A program made the position numbers and the translations under genes. Positions 47,038 through 62,758 of a stretch of 64,000 nt of DNA are shown here, piece by piece. How positions within the stretch are numbered: the stretch's first letter is position 1; every line of letters starts with the position of its first letter. The notes under the pieces were generated by a model. It had not been told where the DNA came from. It worked only from the letters and a program-made list of their open reading frames with translations, and made no database searches. Source of the stretch: Arthrobacter sunyaminii (GTDB taxonomy: Bacteria; Actinomycetota; Actinomycetes; Actinomycetales; Micrococcaceae). The DNA lies in assembly GCF_018866305.1 (NCBI RefSeq), contig NZ_CP076456.1, positions 620,001-684,000 on the forward strand, in the 5' to 3' direction.

Positions 47038-47915
47038 ATGAAAACGACGGCGGGGCCGGCGGCCCGGATTGGATGGGCCGCCGGCGGAGTCCTTGCCCCG
47101 GTGCTGCTGTGGGAAGGGTACAAACTTGCCGGTCCGGTCAACGGACTGAATGTCGCGGGGATACCGCTGCTGCCGCGGAACTCCGACCTCGCCATGCCGC
47201 ACATCTGGACCATGCTCGGGAGGCTGGCCGAGCCGGCCACCTCGGCAGCAGGGGCCTCGCCGCTGTGGATGGCCGTGCTGCAGGCTGCCGCCTTCACCCT
47301 CGGGATCGCGGCACTGGGCTGGCTGATCGGGGTCACGGTGGGCGTGGGCCTGGCCATGCTGATGCAGCGCTTCCGGTCCGCGGGCTCCGCACTGCTGCCC
47401 TGGATCATCCTCAGCCAGACCGTCCCGCTGATCGCCATTGCGCCGCTGGTGCGGCGGTGGGGTTCCCAGCTGGAGATCGGGTCCTTTAGCTGGGAGAACT
47501 GGATGTCCGTGGCGGTCATCGCGTCCTATCTGGCCTTCTTTCCGGTGGCGATCGGTGCCCTGCGCGGATTCTCCGCTCCGGAGAACAATCATGTGGACCT
47601 GATGCACACCTACTCCGTGGGCTGGTGGCGCAGCTTCCTGTTCCTGCGGCTTCCGGCCAGCGTTCCCTTCCTGCTGCCGGCCCTGCGCCTGGGCGCCGCC
47701 AACGCGGTCATCGGGGCCGTGGTGGCTGAGGTGTCCATCGGCCTGAAGGGCGGGATCGGCCGGATGATCGTGGAGTACGCCGCCGCGGCCGGCGGTGACC
47801 CGGGCAAACCCTGGGCTCCCATTTTCGGGGCCGTCCTGCTGGGACTGGCAGCTGTCGCTGCCACCACGGTGTTGGGACTGTTCCTGCACCGCTACCGCAG
47901 AGGAGAACAAGCATC

Positions 47916-47919
<4 letters not shown>
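47038..47919 (+). CDS. ABC transporter permease (pyrimidine operon, NitT/TauT/ThiX-like)
   Basis: A 293-residue permease with about six helices and the cytoplasmic coupling loop (DLMHTYSVGWWRSFLFLRLPAS) typical of NitT/TauT-type permeases. It follows the LLM gene by 7 bases, and its stop overlaps the ATPase start (ATGA). It is one of two different permeases in the transporter, which also has one ATPase and one binding protein. Likely cargo is a pyrimidine or dihydropyrimidine, by context. Confidence 0.88.
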
Positions 47920-48763
<844 letters not shown>

Positions 48764-48767
<4 letters not shown>

Positions 48768-49591
48768 CGGTGCTGAAGCCGGCGGCGCTGAAGACGGCAC
48801 CGGCTGCTGCCGCCGCCACCTCGCCCGCACTGTTGGGCCGGGCGGTCGACGGCGGCCGGAAAGCGGCACTGCCGGTGCTGCTGGGAGTAGCCGCGGTGCT
48901 GATCTGGCAGGGAGTCGTGAGCCTGTTCGCGGTCCCGGCGTTTGTCCTGCCGGGTCCCTTCGCCATCGCGGCGGCCTTCTTCGGGAACGCAGCAAACATC
49001 GCCTCCGCCTCGCTCGTGACGGGAAGCAATGCCCTGGCCGGGCTGGTGATCGGCGGCCTGATTGGAGTGCTGGCCGCCGTCGTGGCCGCCTTCCTGCCAA
49101 TTTTTGACCGCCTCGCCGGCCCCACCGTCACCGCGCTGTCCGTGGTGCCCATCGTGGCGGTGGCTCCTGTGCTGTACACAATGTTCGGCGCCGGCGAAGA
49201 AGCGCCGCGGCAGATCGTGGCCGGAATAGCGGTCTTTGTGCCGGTCTACGTAAATTCGCTGCGCGGGTTTCGGCAGGTGCGCCCGGTGCACCGGGACTTG
49301 ATGCGCTCCTATGCCGCGGGCCGCTGGCAGGCAACGCGTGCGGTGACCCTGCCCAGTGCAGTGCCCTACATGTTTACCGGGCTCCGGATCGCGTCCTCGC
49401 TGGCGGTGATTTCCGCGCTGATTGCCGAGTACTTCGGCGGTCCGGTGGGCGGACTGGGCAAATCCATCACGTCGGCCGCTGCCGGCAGCAACTACACACT
49501 GGCGTGGGCCTACGTGCTGGGCGCCGTCGTCGTCGGCCTTCTTTTCTTCTGCGCAACCGCAGTGCTGGAGAAATACAGTTCCCGGCACTGA
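48764..49591 (+). CDS. ABC transporter permease (second, pyrimidine operon)
   Basis: A 275-residue permease, about six helices, with the loop DLMRSYAAGRWQATRAVTLPSA before a conserved ALIAEYFGGPVGGLG. The GTG start overlaps the ATPase stop (GTGA). It differs clearly from the first permease, so the channel is probably a heterodimer. Followed after 82 bases by the substrate-binding protein gene. Confidence 0.9.
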
Positions 49592-49673
49592 CTCTGCCGG
49601 TCCTCATCTGACCATCCCTTCCGTCCGAAGGGGAGGCCACCTCGACCCATTCACACTCACTGGAGGCAATGAC

Positions 49674-50819
49674 ATGGCAAGTGGAAAACGCATCCGCACG
49701 GCCGCGGCGGCCGGAACCGCCGCAATTCTGTTCCTGGCAGGCTGCGCCTCGGACAGCGGGGCAGAAGCTGACGGCGAATCTGCCGAAGGGCTGACGCCGG
49801 TGACGCTGCAGCTGCAGTGGTTCTCGCAGGCCCAGTTCGCCGGCTATTACGCGGCTCTGGACCAGGGCTTCTTTGAAGACGAAGGCCTGGACGTGGAGAT
49901 TGTTGAAGGCGGCGCGGACATCGTGCCGCAGGACGTGCTTGCCTCGGGAGACGTGGACTACGCGATTTCCTGGGTGCCCAAAGTCCTGGGGTCGATCGAG
50001 CAGGGCGCCAACATCACCAACGTGGCGCAGATCTTCGAACGCAGCGCCACCCTGCAGGTGGCCATGGCTGATTCCGGCATCGACGGACCGGAGGACCTGG
50101 CCGGAAAGAAGGTGGGGTCCTGGGGTTACGGCAATGAATGGGAGCTCTTCGCCGGAATGCAGGACGCAGGCGTGGAACCCGGGGACATTGAGCTGATCCA
50201 GCAGGCGTTCGACATGAACGGGTTCCTGTCCGGGGACATCGACGCAGCGCAGGCCATGACGTACAACGAGTACGCCCAGGTCCTGGAAACCGTCAATCCC
50301 GACACGGGGGAGCTGTACCAGCCCGAGGACCTAACCGTCATCGACTGGAATGAAGAGGGCTCGGCCATGCTGCAGGACGCCATCTGGGCTGACGCGGACC
50401 GGTTGGCCGATGACTCCGAATACCAGGAGACCACCACGGCGTTCATCAAAGCCGCCATCAAGGGCTGGATCTATGCCAAGGACAATCCGGAGGACGCGGC
50501 ACGGATCGTGACTGAATCCGGATCCACCCTGGGCCAGAGCCACCAGCTGTGGATGACCAACGAGACCAACAAGCTGATCTTCCCCTCCACCAACGGTGTC
50601 GGAATGATCGATGAGAGCGCGTGGCAGAAGACGGTGGACATCGCCATGGGCACGCAGAACGAAACCGGAGCCACCATCCTCACCACCGAGCCGCCGGAAA
50701 CCGCCTACACCAACGAGTACGTTCAGAAGGCACTGGCTGAATTGGAAGAGGAGGGCGTGGACACCAAGGCTGCGGATTACCAGCCCGTGGAGGTGACCCT
50801 GGCCGAGGGCGGAAACTAA
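49674..50819 (+). CDS. ABC transporter substrate-binding lipoprotein (NMT1/THI5-like, pyrimidine operon)
   Basis: A 381-residue lipoprotein: signal peptide with lipobox LFLAGC (Cys22). The NMT1/THI5-type fold is evident from LQLQWFSQAQFAGYYAALDQ, IVEGGADIVPQDVL and KKVGSWGYGNEWELF. Such proteins bind hydroxymethylpyrimidine, riboflavin-like compounds or pyrimidines. In this operon a pyrimidine ligand is the best guess. The ATG is preceded by GGAGG 8 bases upstream; an open frame further upstream only overlaps the permease gene. Last gene of the operon. Confidence 0.9.
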   Translation: MASGKRIRTAAAAGTAAILFLAGCASDSGAEADGESAEGLTPVTLQLQWFSQAQFAGYYAALDQGFFEDEGLDVEIVEGGADIVPQDVLASGDVDYAISWVPKVLGSIEQGANITNVAQIFERSATLQVAMADSGIDGPEDLAGKKVGSWGYGNEWELFAGMQDAGVEPGDIELIQQAFDMNGFLSGDIDAAQAMTYNEYAQVLETVNPDTGELYQPEDLTVIDWNEEGSAMLQDAIWADADRLADDSEYQETTTAFIKAAIKGWIYAKDNPEDAARIVTESGSTLGQSHQLWMTNETNKLIFPSTNGVGMIDESAWQKTVDIAMGTQNETGATILTTEPPETAYTNEYVQKALAELEEEGVDTKAADYQPVEVTLAEGGN

Positions 50820-50833
50820 GCAACGCACGACGG

Positions 50834-50858
50834 CGGCCGGCAGCTTTGCTGCCGGCCG
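50834..50858 (+). terminator. Hairpin after the pyrimidine operon
   Basis: An 11-bp perfect stem CGGCCGGCAGC / GCTGCCGGCCG with a TTT loop, 15 bases after the stop. There is no U-tract; it is either a GC-type terminator or a 3'-end stabiliser, separating the operon from the rrn promoters. Confidence 0.7.
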
Positions 50859-50913
50859 TCTGCCATGCGCCTCGCCCCTGGATTGTGCCTGTCGGGGGTC
50901 GAGTTGCGCGGAC

Positions 50914-50942
50914 CTGAAACCTTGTGTAGAGTCTTCTAAGTC
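50914..50942 (+). promoter_or_regulatory. rrn promoter P1
   Basis: TTGCGC, 17-base spacer, TAGAGT, about 435 bases before the 16S 5' end. Good sigma-70-type match in the expected place. Confidence 0.65.
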
Positions 50943-51104
50943 GCCGCGGCCGGGAGTTGGAAAACATCCCGAGCATGGCGGCCAAACCCCACCAAAAACT
51001 TCCTGGTGATCCATCCTGCGCCTTACGGCCCGGGAGCGGAAAGCCGGGGCTTTTGCGCGGGGTCAGCCGGACAAAATGAAGCAGTCTTCGGGAATTACCC
51101 CGAA

Positions 51105-51134
51105 TTGCCAAATACGGTCCGGATGAAATAGAAT
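51105..51134 (+). promoter_or_regulatory. rrn promoter P2
   Basis: TTGCCA, 18-base spacer, TAGAAT, about 243 bases before the 16S 5' end. With P1 it gives tandem promoters, usual for ribosomal operons. Confidence 0.65.
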
Positions 51135-51204
51135 AAAGAAACACTGCAGCGAAGAGAAAAGAAAAACATTCTTTGTTTTTCCGAGTATTTCGGATGCATC
51201 TGTT

Positions 51205-51229
51205 GTTTGAGAACTCAATAGTGTGCCAA
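51205..51229 (+). other. rrn leader: boxA-like sequence and 5' half of the 16S processing stem
   Basis: TTTGAGAACTC is a boxA-like antitermination element repeated before 23S (53282-53290). AACTCAATAGTGTGCCAA (from 51212) pairs, with G-U pairs, with TTGGCACACTGTTGGGT after the 16S (53119-53135), forming the RNase III-type stem around 16S. Confidence 0.7.
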
Positions 51230-51376
51230 GTTTATTGATACCAATTATTTTAATTGGTTGAACTGGTTGTTTCCGCCCACCCCGTGGGTTGGGAGCAGCT
51301 TTTTTAGCTGGTTTCGAATTTAGTGCAGGACTGTGCAGCCAATTTTCCTTGGCTCCGGTCTTGTGTCTGTAACACA

Positions 51377-56571
<5,195 letters not shown>

Positions 56572-56866
56572 ACCACAGTCTGGGCAGGAAACGACTTCAA
56601 ACGTTCCCGCCAAAGAAGGATTGTGTTGATCATGCTGCTTGCGTCCACTATGTGGTTCCCGGATAACAAACCCGTGTGTGGTTTGTCACCGTGGAACCGG
56701 TATTCGATCACCTGTGATGGGTGGTGGGATGCCGTAGAATTAAGGAAGTGTTCATTCTTACGCGTGGATACTTTTTCATGACAGGCACTGTTGTTTGAGT
56801 GTTTGGTTGTGACCCATTGTTTTCCCCTCCACCAGGAGTATTTTGGCTGGTGGTGTGGGTGGTAGG
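56572..56866 (+). other. 23S-5S spacer
   Basis: About 295 bases holding the 3' half of the 23S processing stem (about 56638-56658). GGTTTGTCACCGTGGAACC further on may fold locally. No tRNA or coding sequence is seen. Confidence 0.75.
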
Positions 56867-56985
56867 GTTACGGCGGTCATAGCGTGGGGGAAACGCCCGG
56901 TCCCATTCCGAACCCGGAAGCTAAGACCCACTGCGCCGATGGTACTGCATCCGGGAGGGTGTGGGAGAGTAGGTCACCGCCGGAC
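56867..56985 (+). rRNA. rrf: 5S ribosomal RNA
   Basis: Begins GTTACGGCGGTCATAGCG and contains CCCGGTCCCATTCCGAACCC and GGGAGAGTAGGTCACCGCC; the ends pair with each other as in Micrococcus 5S. About 119 bases; ends approximate. Confidence 0.95.
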
Positions 56986-57000
56986 AATATTTGTTGAGAG

Positions 57001-57034
57001 GTTGAGGCCCGTACCTTTTGGTACGGGCCTCAAC
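57001..57034 (+). terminator. rrn operon terminator 1
   Basis: A perfect 15-bp stem GTTGAGGCCCGTACC / GGTACGGGCCTCAAC with a TTTT loop, followed by TGTTT. It lies 15 bases after 5S. Confidence 0.9.
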
Positions 57035-57040
57035 TGTTTA

Positions 57041-57066
57041 AGGCCCCGCCCTGGTTGGCGGGGCCT
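57041..57066. terminator. Second hairpin between rrn and nagA
   Basis: A 10-bp perfect stem AGGCCCCGCC / GGCGGGGCCT with a 6-base loop, directly after terminator 1 and 18 bases before the converging nagA stop. It may back up rrn termination or serve nagA. Confidence 0.75.
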
Positions 57067-57083
57067 CACTCGTTTAGCCCTGT

Positions 57084-58319
57084 TTACGCCTCAGAGATCC
57101 ATACGCCGCGGCGCAACACTCGGAGCAGGCGCAAATCGGCGTCCAGCAGCAGGATGTCGGCGGCCGCGCCGACGCTGAGGGACCCGATCTGTCCAGCCTT
57201 GCCCAGCACCCGGGCGGGAACCTCGGACGCCGAGCGCAGGGCGGATTCCAGGGGGACGCCGGCAGCAACGGAGTTGCGGACCAGGTCCAGCATGCCGGCA
57301 GTGCCGCCGGCGATGGAACCGGAATCCAGCCGGGCCACGCCGTTCCGGACCTGTACCTCGGCCGGGCCCAGGCGGTACGATCCATCGGCGAGCCCGGCAG
57401 CGGCCATCGCATCCGTCACGAGGACAATGTTCTCGGCACCGAGAAGTTCAAACATCGAGGCCACCACAAACGGATCCAGGTGGGTGTTGTCCGCGATCAG
57501 CTCCACAACGGCGGACCCGGCCCGCGCCGCCCGCAGTGCCGCCGTCACCGCACCCGGAGCACGGTGGTGGATGGGGTCCATACCGTTGAACAGATGCGTG
57601 ACCGTCGGGACACGGCCCGCCTGGGTCGAGAGCCCGGCTGCCGCGCGCGCCAGTGATGCACCGGCGTCGTCCGCGGATGCGGCGGTATGCCCCAGCGACG
57701 GGACCACCGAATGCGAGGTCAGCAGGTCCACCAGTTCATCCGCGCCGGGAAGCTCCGGCGCATACGTCATGGTGCGCAGATATCCTTTGCCGGCGGCGAT
57801 CAACGCGGCGGCAAACTCGCGGTCGGGGGAACGCAGCCAGCGCGGGTCCTGGGCGCCGCAGCGGGCGGCCGCGAGGAACGGCCCTTCCAGATGGATGCCG
57901 GCAATATCGCCGGCCGCAGCCAGCCCGGAGAGCATCTCCAGGCCCGACAGCAAATCCGCAGGCGCAGCGGTGACCAGGCTGGCCAACACGGTGGTGGTTC
58001 CGGCGGCATGCATCCGGTGCAGCGCGGTGCGGGCGGCGGCGACATCCGCAGACGGGAAGTCGACGCCGTAGCCGCCGTGGCAGTGCAGGTCCACCAGCCC
58101 GGGAACGGCCAGCTGGCCCCGGGCAAGCCGGATGTCATTGACGGCGGGCTCAGACGAAAGGTCCGCTGCGGCCAGTGCCGCGTCCAGCCCGTTTTCCGAA
58201 CCGGCGTAAAGGATCTCGGTCCCGGCCACGGCAACCGCACTGTCCTCCGCCAGGCCGTTTTCCAGCAGCACCCGGCCCCGAATCACCGTGACCGGCCGGG
58301 TGTGGCTTACCGGCTTCAT
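57084..58319 (-). CDS. nagA: N-acetylglucosamine-6-phosphate deacetylase
   Basis: A 411-residue amidohydrolase giving glucosamine-6-phosphate and acetate. The metal motif VDLHCHGGYGVDF is at about residues 74-86. The middle has GIHLEGPFLAAARCGAQDP, the substrate-loop signature, and the C-terminal half has VTDAMAAAGLADGSY with the catalytic Asp region. The ATG overlaps the nagB stop (ATGA), so the two are translationally coupled. Last gene of the GntR-nagB-nagA unit. Confidence 0.95.
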   Translation of the reverse strand: MKPVSHTRPVTVIRGRVLLENGLAEDSAVAVAGTEILYAGSENGLDAALAAADLSSEPAVNDIRLARGQLAVPGLVDLHCHGGYGVDFPSADVAAARTALHRMHAAGTTTVLASLVTAAPADLLSGLEMLSGLAAAGDIAGIHLEGPFLAAARCGAQDPRWLRSPDREFAAALIAAGKGYLRTMTYAPELPGADELVDLLTSHSVVPSLGHTAASADDAGASLARAAAGLSTQAGRVPTVTHLFNGMDPIHHRAPGAVTAALRAARAGSAVVELIADNTHLDPFVVASMFELLGAENIVLVTDAMAAAGLADGSYRLGPAEVQVRNGVARLDSGSIAGGTAGMLDLVRNSVAAGVPLESALRSASEVPARVLGKAGQIGSLSVGAAADILLLDADLRLLRVLRRGVWISEA

Positions 58320-59035
58320 CAGCGGAGCCCGGCGGCGGCAGCCTGGTCAAGGATTACCGTGACCCGCGGATGCAGCTGCAAAGCGGATGCCGGGCAATCC
58401 GGGGTGACGGGGCCCTGCAGCGCCCGCGCAATAATGTCGGCTTTATCAGCGCCGTGCGCGATCAGGAGCAGCTGCCGGGCATCCAAAATGGTGCCGATTC
58501 CCTGGGTCATGCAGCGGGTGGGCACCTGGTCGGGGGAGTCGAAGAAGCGGGCATTCGCACGGCGGGTCCGTTCGGCGAGCTGCTCCACCCGGGTGCGGGA
58601 ATCCAGGGCGGCACCGGGCTCGTTGAACGCCAGGTGGCCGTTGTGGCCGATACCCAGAATCTGAAGATCCACGCCGCCGGCCTCGCGGATGGCCTGCTCA
58701 TACTCCCCTGCGGCGGCTTCCAGGTCCGCGGCTGCGACATCGGGTAGGAGCACGGATCCGGGCCGCATGCCCAGCCGCTGCACTACTTCACTGTCGATCA
58801 CGGCACCGTAGCTGCGGGGATCTCCCGGCGGCAGCCCGATGTACTCGTCCAGGGCAAATCCGCGCACACGGGAGAAGTCCAGACCGAAGTCCGCCAGGGC
58901 GTCGTAGAGCGGCAGCGGGGAGGACCCGGTGGCAAACCCCAGCACCGCATCAGGTTTGGCCTGCACGCACTCCCGAACGACGACGGCTCCCGCGGCACCG
59001 GCGTCTCCCCGGTTTTCTCTGGTCAAAACCTTCAT
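58319..59035 (-). CDS. nagB: Glucosamine-6-phosphate deaminase
   Basis: A 238-residue isomerase/deaminase converting glucosamine-6-phosphate to fructose-6-phosphate and ammonia. Motifs are LGFATGSSPLPLYDAL, FALDEYIGLPPGDPRSYGAV (with the proton-transfer Asp/Glu) and ILGIGHNGHLAFNEPG. The ATG used has AAAGGA 8 bases upstream and gives a family-typical N-terminus. An in-frame ATG 42 bases earlier overlaps the regulator stop (ATGA) and is a real alternative. Confidence 0.94.
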   Translation of the reverse strand: MKVLTRENRGDAGAAGAVVVRECVQAKPDAVLGFATGSSPLPLYDALADFGLDFSRVRGFALDEYIGLPPGDPRSYGAVIDSEVVQRLGMRPGSVLLPDVAAADLEAAAGEYEQAIREAGGVDLQILGIGHNGHLAFNEPGAALDSRTRVEQLAERTRRANARFFDSPDQVPTRCMTQGIGTILDARQLLLIAHGADKADIIARALQGPVTPDCPASALQLHPRVTVILDQAAAAGLR

Positions 59036-59073
59036 GGCGTGGTCCTTTGCAGCAGTTCCGGCATACGAGGCGG

Positions 59074-59865
59074 TCATCGGCTGACCAGTTCGGCAATAGC
59101 CTCGCGGATGCCGTCAAAGTGGCTGTTGATCCGTTCGGACGCCAGCGCCTTGTCTCCCACGCGCACCGCTTCGAAGATCTCGCGGTGCATGTGCGCGGTG
59201 GCGTGCAGGCTGGCGGCCTTCATTCCCGCTTCGGCATGGATCCGGCTGTAAACATCCCAAAATACCGACATGAGGTGGGTCAGCAACTCGTTGCCCAGCG
59301 GCTCAAAGAGCTGCCGGTGAAATTCCGAGTCCACTGCAGCCAGGGCCTGGCCTTGATCAGCCAGGGATTCCATCTCCTCGACGGTGGCCTCGATGGCGGC
59401 CAGATGCTCAGGGGTCATGAGTGTCATTGCCTGACCGATCAATCCTGATTCCAGTGTCTGCCGGACGTCCACCAGTTCCAGTGCCTCCTTGCCCTGCTGC
59501 CGCAGTGATAACCGCCCCCGGAAGCTCAGCCCGGCGGTCAGGGCATCGAAGTTGGTGGGCGCGACAAACATGCCGTAACCGTGCCTAATCTCCACGACGC
59601 CCAGGGCCTGGAGGACTTTCAGGGATTCGCGCAGCGTGTTCCGTCCAACGCCCAGTGCCGAGCAGAGTTCAGCCTCAGTGGGCAGCGGACTTCCGGCCTG
59701 CAGCTTGCTGTCCAGAATCAGGTCCATGATGTCGCTCTGCAGGGCAGCAAGCCGCGCCTGGGCGCTGAAGCGCGGCGGCCGGGCCGGCGCGCGGGCCGGG
59801 AGCGCCGGCAGGGGAGCGTCTTCGGTGGAAAGCGGCTGCGTGGTGTCATTCACCAAAATCGGCAC
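59074..59865 (-). CDS. GntR-family regulator (FadR/FCD subfamily), probable regulator of nag genes
   Basis: A 263-residue regulator: winged helix at about residues 40-105 (GSPLPTEAELCSALGVGRNT, then LRESLKVLQALGVVEIRHGYG) and an all-helical FCD ligand domain behind it. In that domain Asp and three His (SEFHRQLF, HATAHMHREIF) fit the usual metal site. AAGGAG lies 6 bases before the ATG. It is first in the nag operon and divergent from the ABC transporter genes. A FadR-type regulator here differs from the HutC-type DasR/NagR usual for GlcNAc genes. Confidence 0.88.
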   Translation of the reverse strand: MPILVNDTTQPLSTEDAPLPALPARAPARPPRFSAQARLAALQSDIMDLILDSKLQAGSPLPTEAELCSALGVGRNTLRESLKVLQALGVVEIRHGYGMFVAPTNFDALTAGLSFRGRLSLRQQGKEALELVDVRQTLESGLIGQAMTLMTPEHLAAIEATVEEMESLADQGQALAAVDSEFHRQLFEPLGNELLTHLMSVFWDVYSRIHAEAGMKAASLHATAHMHREIFEAVRVGDKALASERINSHFDGIREAIAELVSR

Positions 59866-59911
59866 TCCTTGGCAAGGTCATCGAGCAAATCTTCACAGTT
59901 CAGGCAACAGA

Positions 59912-59921
59912 TGGTGCACCT
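59912..59921. promoter_or_regulatory. Candidate operator TGGTGCACCT
   Basis: Nine of ten bases match the palindrome TGGTGCACCA and it is flanked by CAACAG/CTGTTG-like arms (59905-59925). It lies 47 bases upstream of the GntR gene. Plausible autoregulatory site of this FadR-type protein. Confidence 0.4.
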
Positions 59922-60013
59922 GTTGGAGCAGGCCGGCAGCACACTGTTCCTGGTCACAGTGCTGGCCCGGGTGTGGCGGGCCGGAGCTCCACTTAGTCAC
60001 AGAGGCAGTGTGC

Positions 60014-60043
60014 TTGACCGCATCTTGTGATTCAGCTTACAGT
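60014..60043 (+). promoter_or_regulatory. Promoter of the oligopeptide-type ABC transporter operon
   Basis: TTGACC, 18-base spacer, TACAGT; predicted start about 60 bases before the substrate-binding protein gene. Good sigma-70-type match in the divergent region. Confidence 0.6.
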
Positions 60044-60110
60044 CTACTCAACCCGCATGGGATGTCCTACGTCCGATATCCGCATCACACCAGAATGGTG
60101 AGGCACCTTC

Positions 60111-61715
60111 ATGAGTACAACTTCCGAGAGCACCGGCTTCCTCCGGAACGCCAGCCGGCGCGACTTTCTGCGCATTGCCGGTGTCCTGGGCACCGCTTCG
60201 GCATTTGCCGGCTCCCTGGCTGCATGCAGCCCCGGCGGCGCTCCTGCTGCAACCGGCACCGGCGCCGCTGCAGCAGACTCCATTGAGGCAGGCATTTCCT
60301 ATTCCCTCTCCACCGGCTTCGACCCGATGACCGCAACCGGCGCCACCCCGGTGGCCGCCAACCTCCACATTTTCGAAGGCTTGACGGAACTGCACCCGGC
60401 CACCCGGAAGCCGTACCTGGCCCTGGCCGGAGCCGAACCCGAAAAGGTGGACGACACCACGTACCGCGTCACGCTCCGTGACGGGGCCACCTTCCACAAC
60501 GGCGAGCCCGTCACCGTCGACGACGTCGTCTACTCCTTTGAGCGCGTGCTCGACCCGGCCAACGCCTCCCTGTTTGCCGGTTTCATCCCCTTTATCGCAT
60601 CCGTCACCGCCGACGGCGACGCGGTGAAGTTCGCCCTGAAGTACCCCTTCGCCGAATTCGGTCCGCGCATTTCCGTGGTCAAGATCGTTCCCAAAGCCCT
60701 GGCCTCGAACCAGGCGGCCTTCGATCTGGCGCCTGTGGGCAGCGGACCGTACAAGTTTGTCTCAGCGGTCAAGGAAGACCGGATTGTCTTCAAGAAGTTC
60801 GAGGAATACAACGGTTCCTACCCGGCCAAGGTCACCGATATGACCTGGCTGCTGCTGGCTGACCCTGCGGCACGGGTGGCAGCAGTTCCGTCCCGGACCC
60901 AGGCCATTGAGGACATTCCGTACCTGGACGTAGACCAGCTCAAGGCCAAGCTGGATGTGGAGTCCGTGCAGTCCTTCGGCCTGCTGTTCATGATGTTCAA
61001 CTGCGCCTCGGAGAAGTTTGCAGACAAGCGGGTACGGCAGGCACTGCATTACGCCACGAACACCGAGGACATCATTTCCAAGGCACTGCTGGGCAACGCC
61101 GCCGCAGCAACCTCCTACTTCCAGAAGGGCCACCCGTCCTACACGGAGGCCGGCACTGTCTACGGCTATGACCCGGAGAAGGCCAAGGCCCTGCTCAAGG
61201 AAGCCGGGATGGAAAACATGACCGTGACGCTGACTTCCACCGACGCCGGCTGGGTTACCAAGGTGACCCCGCTGATCAAGGAAAGCTGGGACGCGATCGG
61301 TATCACCACCACGCTGGAACCCCTGCAGTCGGCGGCGGTCTACGCTCCGGAGAAGGTGGGCGGCCAGAACTTTGACGTCCTGGTTGCTCCGGGCGATCCC
61401 TCCGTCTTCGGCAACGACGGCGACCTGCTGCTGAGCTGGTTCTACCGCGGCGACACCTGGGCGAAGAACCGCATGGCCTGGTCCGGCACCCCGGAGTACG
61501 CGGAGGTCCAGGCAAAGCTGGACGAAGCAGTCCAAATGGACCCGGCCGAAGCGAAAAAGCTGCACGCCGCCGTCGTCGACATTGTTGCCGAAGAGGTTCC
61601 GCTGTACCCGCTGTTCCACCGGCAGCTTCCCACCGCGTGGGACAGCAGCACACTCGACGGCTTCGCGCCGCTTCCGACCACCGGTCTCTCCTTCGTCGGC
61701 GTCGGACGGAAGTAA
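60111..61715 (+). CDS. ABC transporter substrate-binding lipoprotein (family 5, peptide/oligosaccharide type)
   Basis: A 534-residue family-5 binding protein. The N-terminus has a twin-arginine motif [10 protein letters not shown] (about residues 16-25) plus a lipobox SLAAC, so Tat export followed by lipidation is likely. Core features are [21 protein letters not shown] and a downstream [22 protein letters not shown] precedes the ATG. Divergence from the nag operon suggests the ligand may be an amino-sugar-containing peptide or oligosaccharide (inference). A hairpin separates it from the permease genes. Confidence 0.92.
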   Translation: MSTTSESTGFLRNASRRDFLRIAGVLGTASAFAGSLAACSPGGAPAATGTGAAAADSIEAGISYSLSTGFDPMTATGATPVAANLHIFEGLTELHPATRKPYLALAGAEPEKVDDTTYRVTLRDGATFHNGEPVTVDDVVYSFERVLDPANASLFAGFIPFIASVTADGDAVKFALKYPFAEFGPRISVVKIVPKALASNQAAFDLAPVGSGPYKFVSAVKEDRIVFKKFEEYNGSYPAKVTDMTWLLLADPAARVAAVPSRTQAIEDIPYLDVDQLKAKLDVESVQSFGLLFMMFNCASEKFADKRVRQALHYATNTEDIISKALLGNAAAATSYFQKGHPSYTEAGTVYGYDPEKAKALLKEAGMENMTVTLTSTDAGWVTKVTPLIKESWDAIGITTTLEPLQSAAVYAPEKVGGQNFDVLVAPGDPSVFGNDGDLLLSWFYRGDTWAKNRMAWSGTPEYAEVQAKLDEAVQMDPAEAKKLHAAVVDIVAEEVPLYPLFHRQLPTAWDSSTLDGFAPLPTTGLSFVGVGRK

Positions 61716-61718
61716 GAC

Positions 61719-61770
61719 CCGCCCTGCCGGATGAGGGACATCCCCCAGACGCCCTCCTCCGGCAGGGCGG
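61719..61770 (+). terminator. Hairpin between binding-protein and permease genes
   Basis: A 13-bp perfect stem CCGCCCTGCCGGA / TCCGGCAGGGCGG around a 26-base inner region, without U-tract. Typical of ABC operons, where it raises binding-protein mRNA over that of the permeases. Confidence 0.65.
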
Positions 61771-61796
61771 CCCCGCACCACTTGGAGAAATAAAAC

Positions 61797-62756
61797 ATGG
61801 CAACACTTTTGCGCCTGCTGGGCCGCAGGCTGGCAGCTCTGCCGTTCATGCTGCTCGGCGTGACCATCATGGTCTTTATCGTTCTGTCCGTGATCCCGGC
61901 GGACCGCGCCACGGCCGTCCTGGGCGAAAACGCCAGTGAAGAAGCCAAAGACGCCTTCCGCGAGGACCGCGGCCTGAACGACTCCCTGCTGGTGCAGTTC
62001 CTGCGCTATCTGGGCGGCGTGGTGCGGCTGGACTTTGGCTTCACCAACCCGCCCGAGGAATCGGTGGCCTCCAAGATTGCCTCGGCATTCCCGGTCACCC
62101 TGCAGCTGACCCTGCTGGGCATCCTGCTGGCCGTGTTCCTGGCCCTGGTGCTGGGCGTGACCAGCGCCCTGTACCGTGACCGCTGGCCCGACCAGGCCAT
62201 CCGCGTCTTCTCGATTGCGGCCATCGCGACGCCCTCGTTCTGGCTCGCGATCCTGCTCATCCAGTGGTTTGCGCTGCCGGCGGGCTCGATCTTCCCCACC
62301 GGCGGACTGGACTGGGCCGATCAGTACGGCTTTGTCGGCTGGATGTACTCCATGGCCCTGCCCGCGCTGGCCCTGGGCCTGCCGGTTTCCGCATCCCTCA
62401 TCCGGGTGGTGCGGACCTCCATGGTCGAGGAGCTGGACCGCGACTACGTGCGCACGGCCATCGGCAACGGAGTTCCGTACCGGACCGTCGTGGCCCGGAA
62501 CGTGCTGCGCAACGCCCTGGTGACCCCGGTTACCGTCCTGGGCCTGCGCATCGGATACCTGCTCGGCGGCGCGGTGGTGATCGAGAAAATCTTCAACCTC
62601 AACGGCATGGGAGACCTGATTATTGTCGGGCTCAACACCTCCGACACCAACCTCGTCCAAGGTGCGGTGCTGACCATTGCAGTGGCCTTCGTCGTCGTCA
62701 ACATCCTGGTGGATGTCCTCTACGTACTCATCAATCCCCGGATCCGGACGGTATAA
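61797..62756 (+). CDS. ABC transporter permease, DppB/OppB type
   Basis: A 319-residue permease with six helices. The long first periplasmic loop holds EEAKDAFREDRGLNDSLLVQ, the DppB signature region. The coupling loop is DYVRTAIGNGVPYRTVVARN, and GYLLGGAVVIEKIFNLNGMG lies near the C-terminus. GGAG lies before the ATG. The next gene starts 2 bases after the stop. Confidence 0.94.
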   Translation: MATLLRLLGRRLAALPFMLLGVTIMVFIVLSVIPADRATAVLGENASEEAKDAFREDRGLNDSLLVQFLRYLGGVVRLDFGFTNPPEESVASKIASAFPVTLQLTLLGILLAVFLALVLGVTSALYRDRWPDQAIRVFSIAAIATPSFWLAILLIQWFALPAGSIFPTGGLDWADQYGFVGWMYSMALPALALGLPVSASLIRVVRTSMVEELDRDYVRTAIGNGVPYRTVVARNVLRNALVTPVTVLGLRIGYLLGGAVVIEKIFNLNGMGDLIIVGLNTSDTNLVQGAVLTIAVAFVVVNILVDVLYVLINPRIRTV

Positions 62757-62758
62757 CC

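Noticed and set aside
44485..47519. Two long minus-strand open frames opposite the pyrimidine operon
   Set aside because: Both are antisense to genes with catalytic motifs and good ribosome-binding sites; translations resemble no family.
60762..62660. A 632-codon minus-strand open frame opposite the binding-protein and permease genes
   Set aside because: It is antisense to two clearly coding genes in a high-GC genome; its translation is His/Gly/Gln-rich low complexity with no domain.
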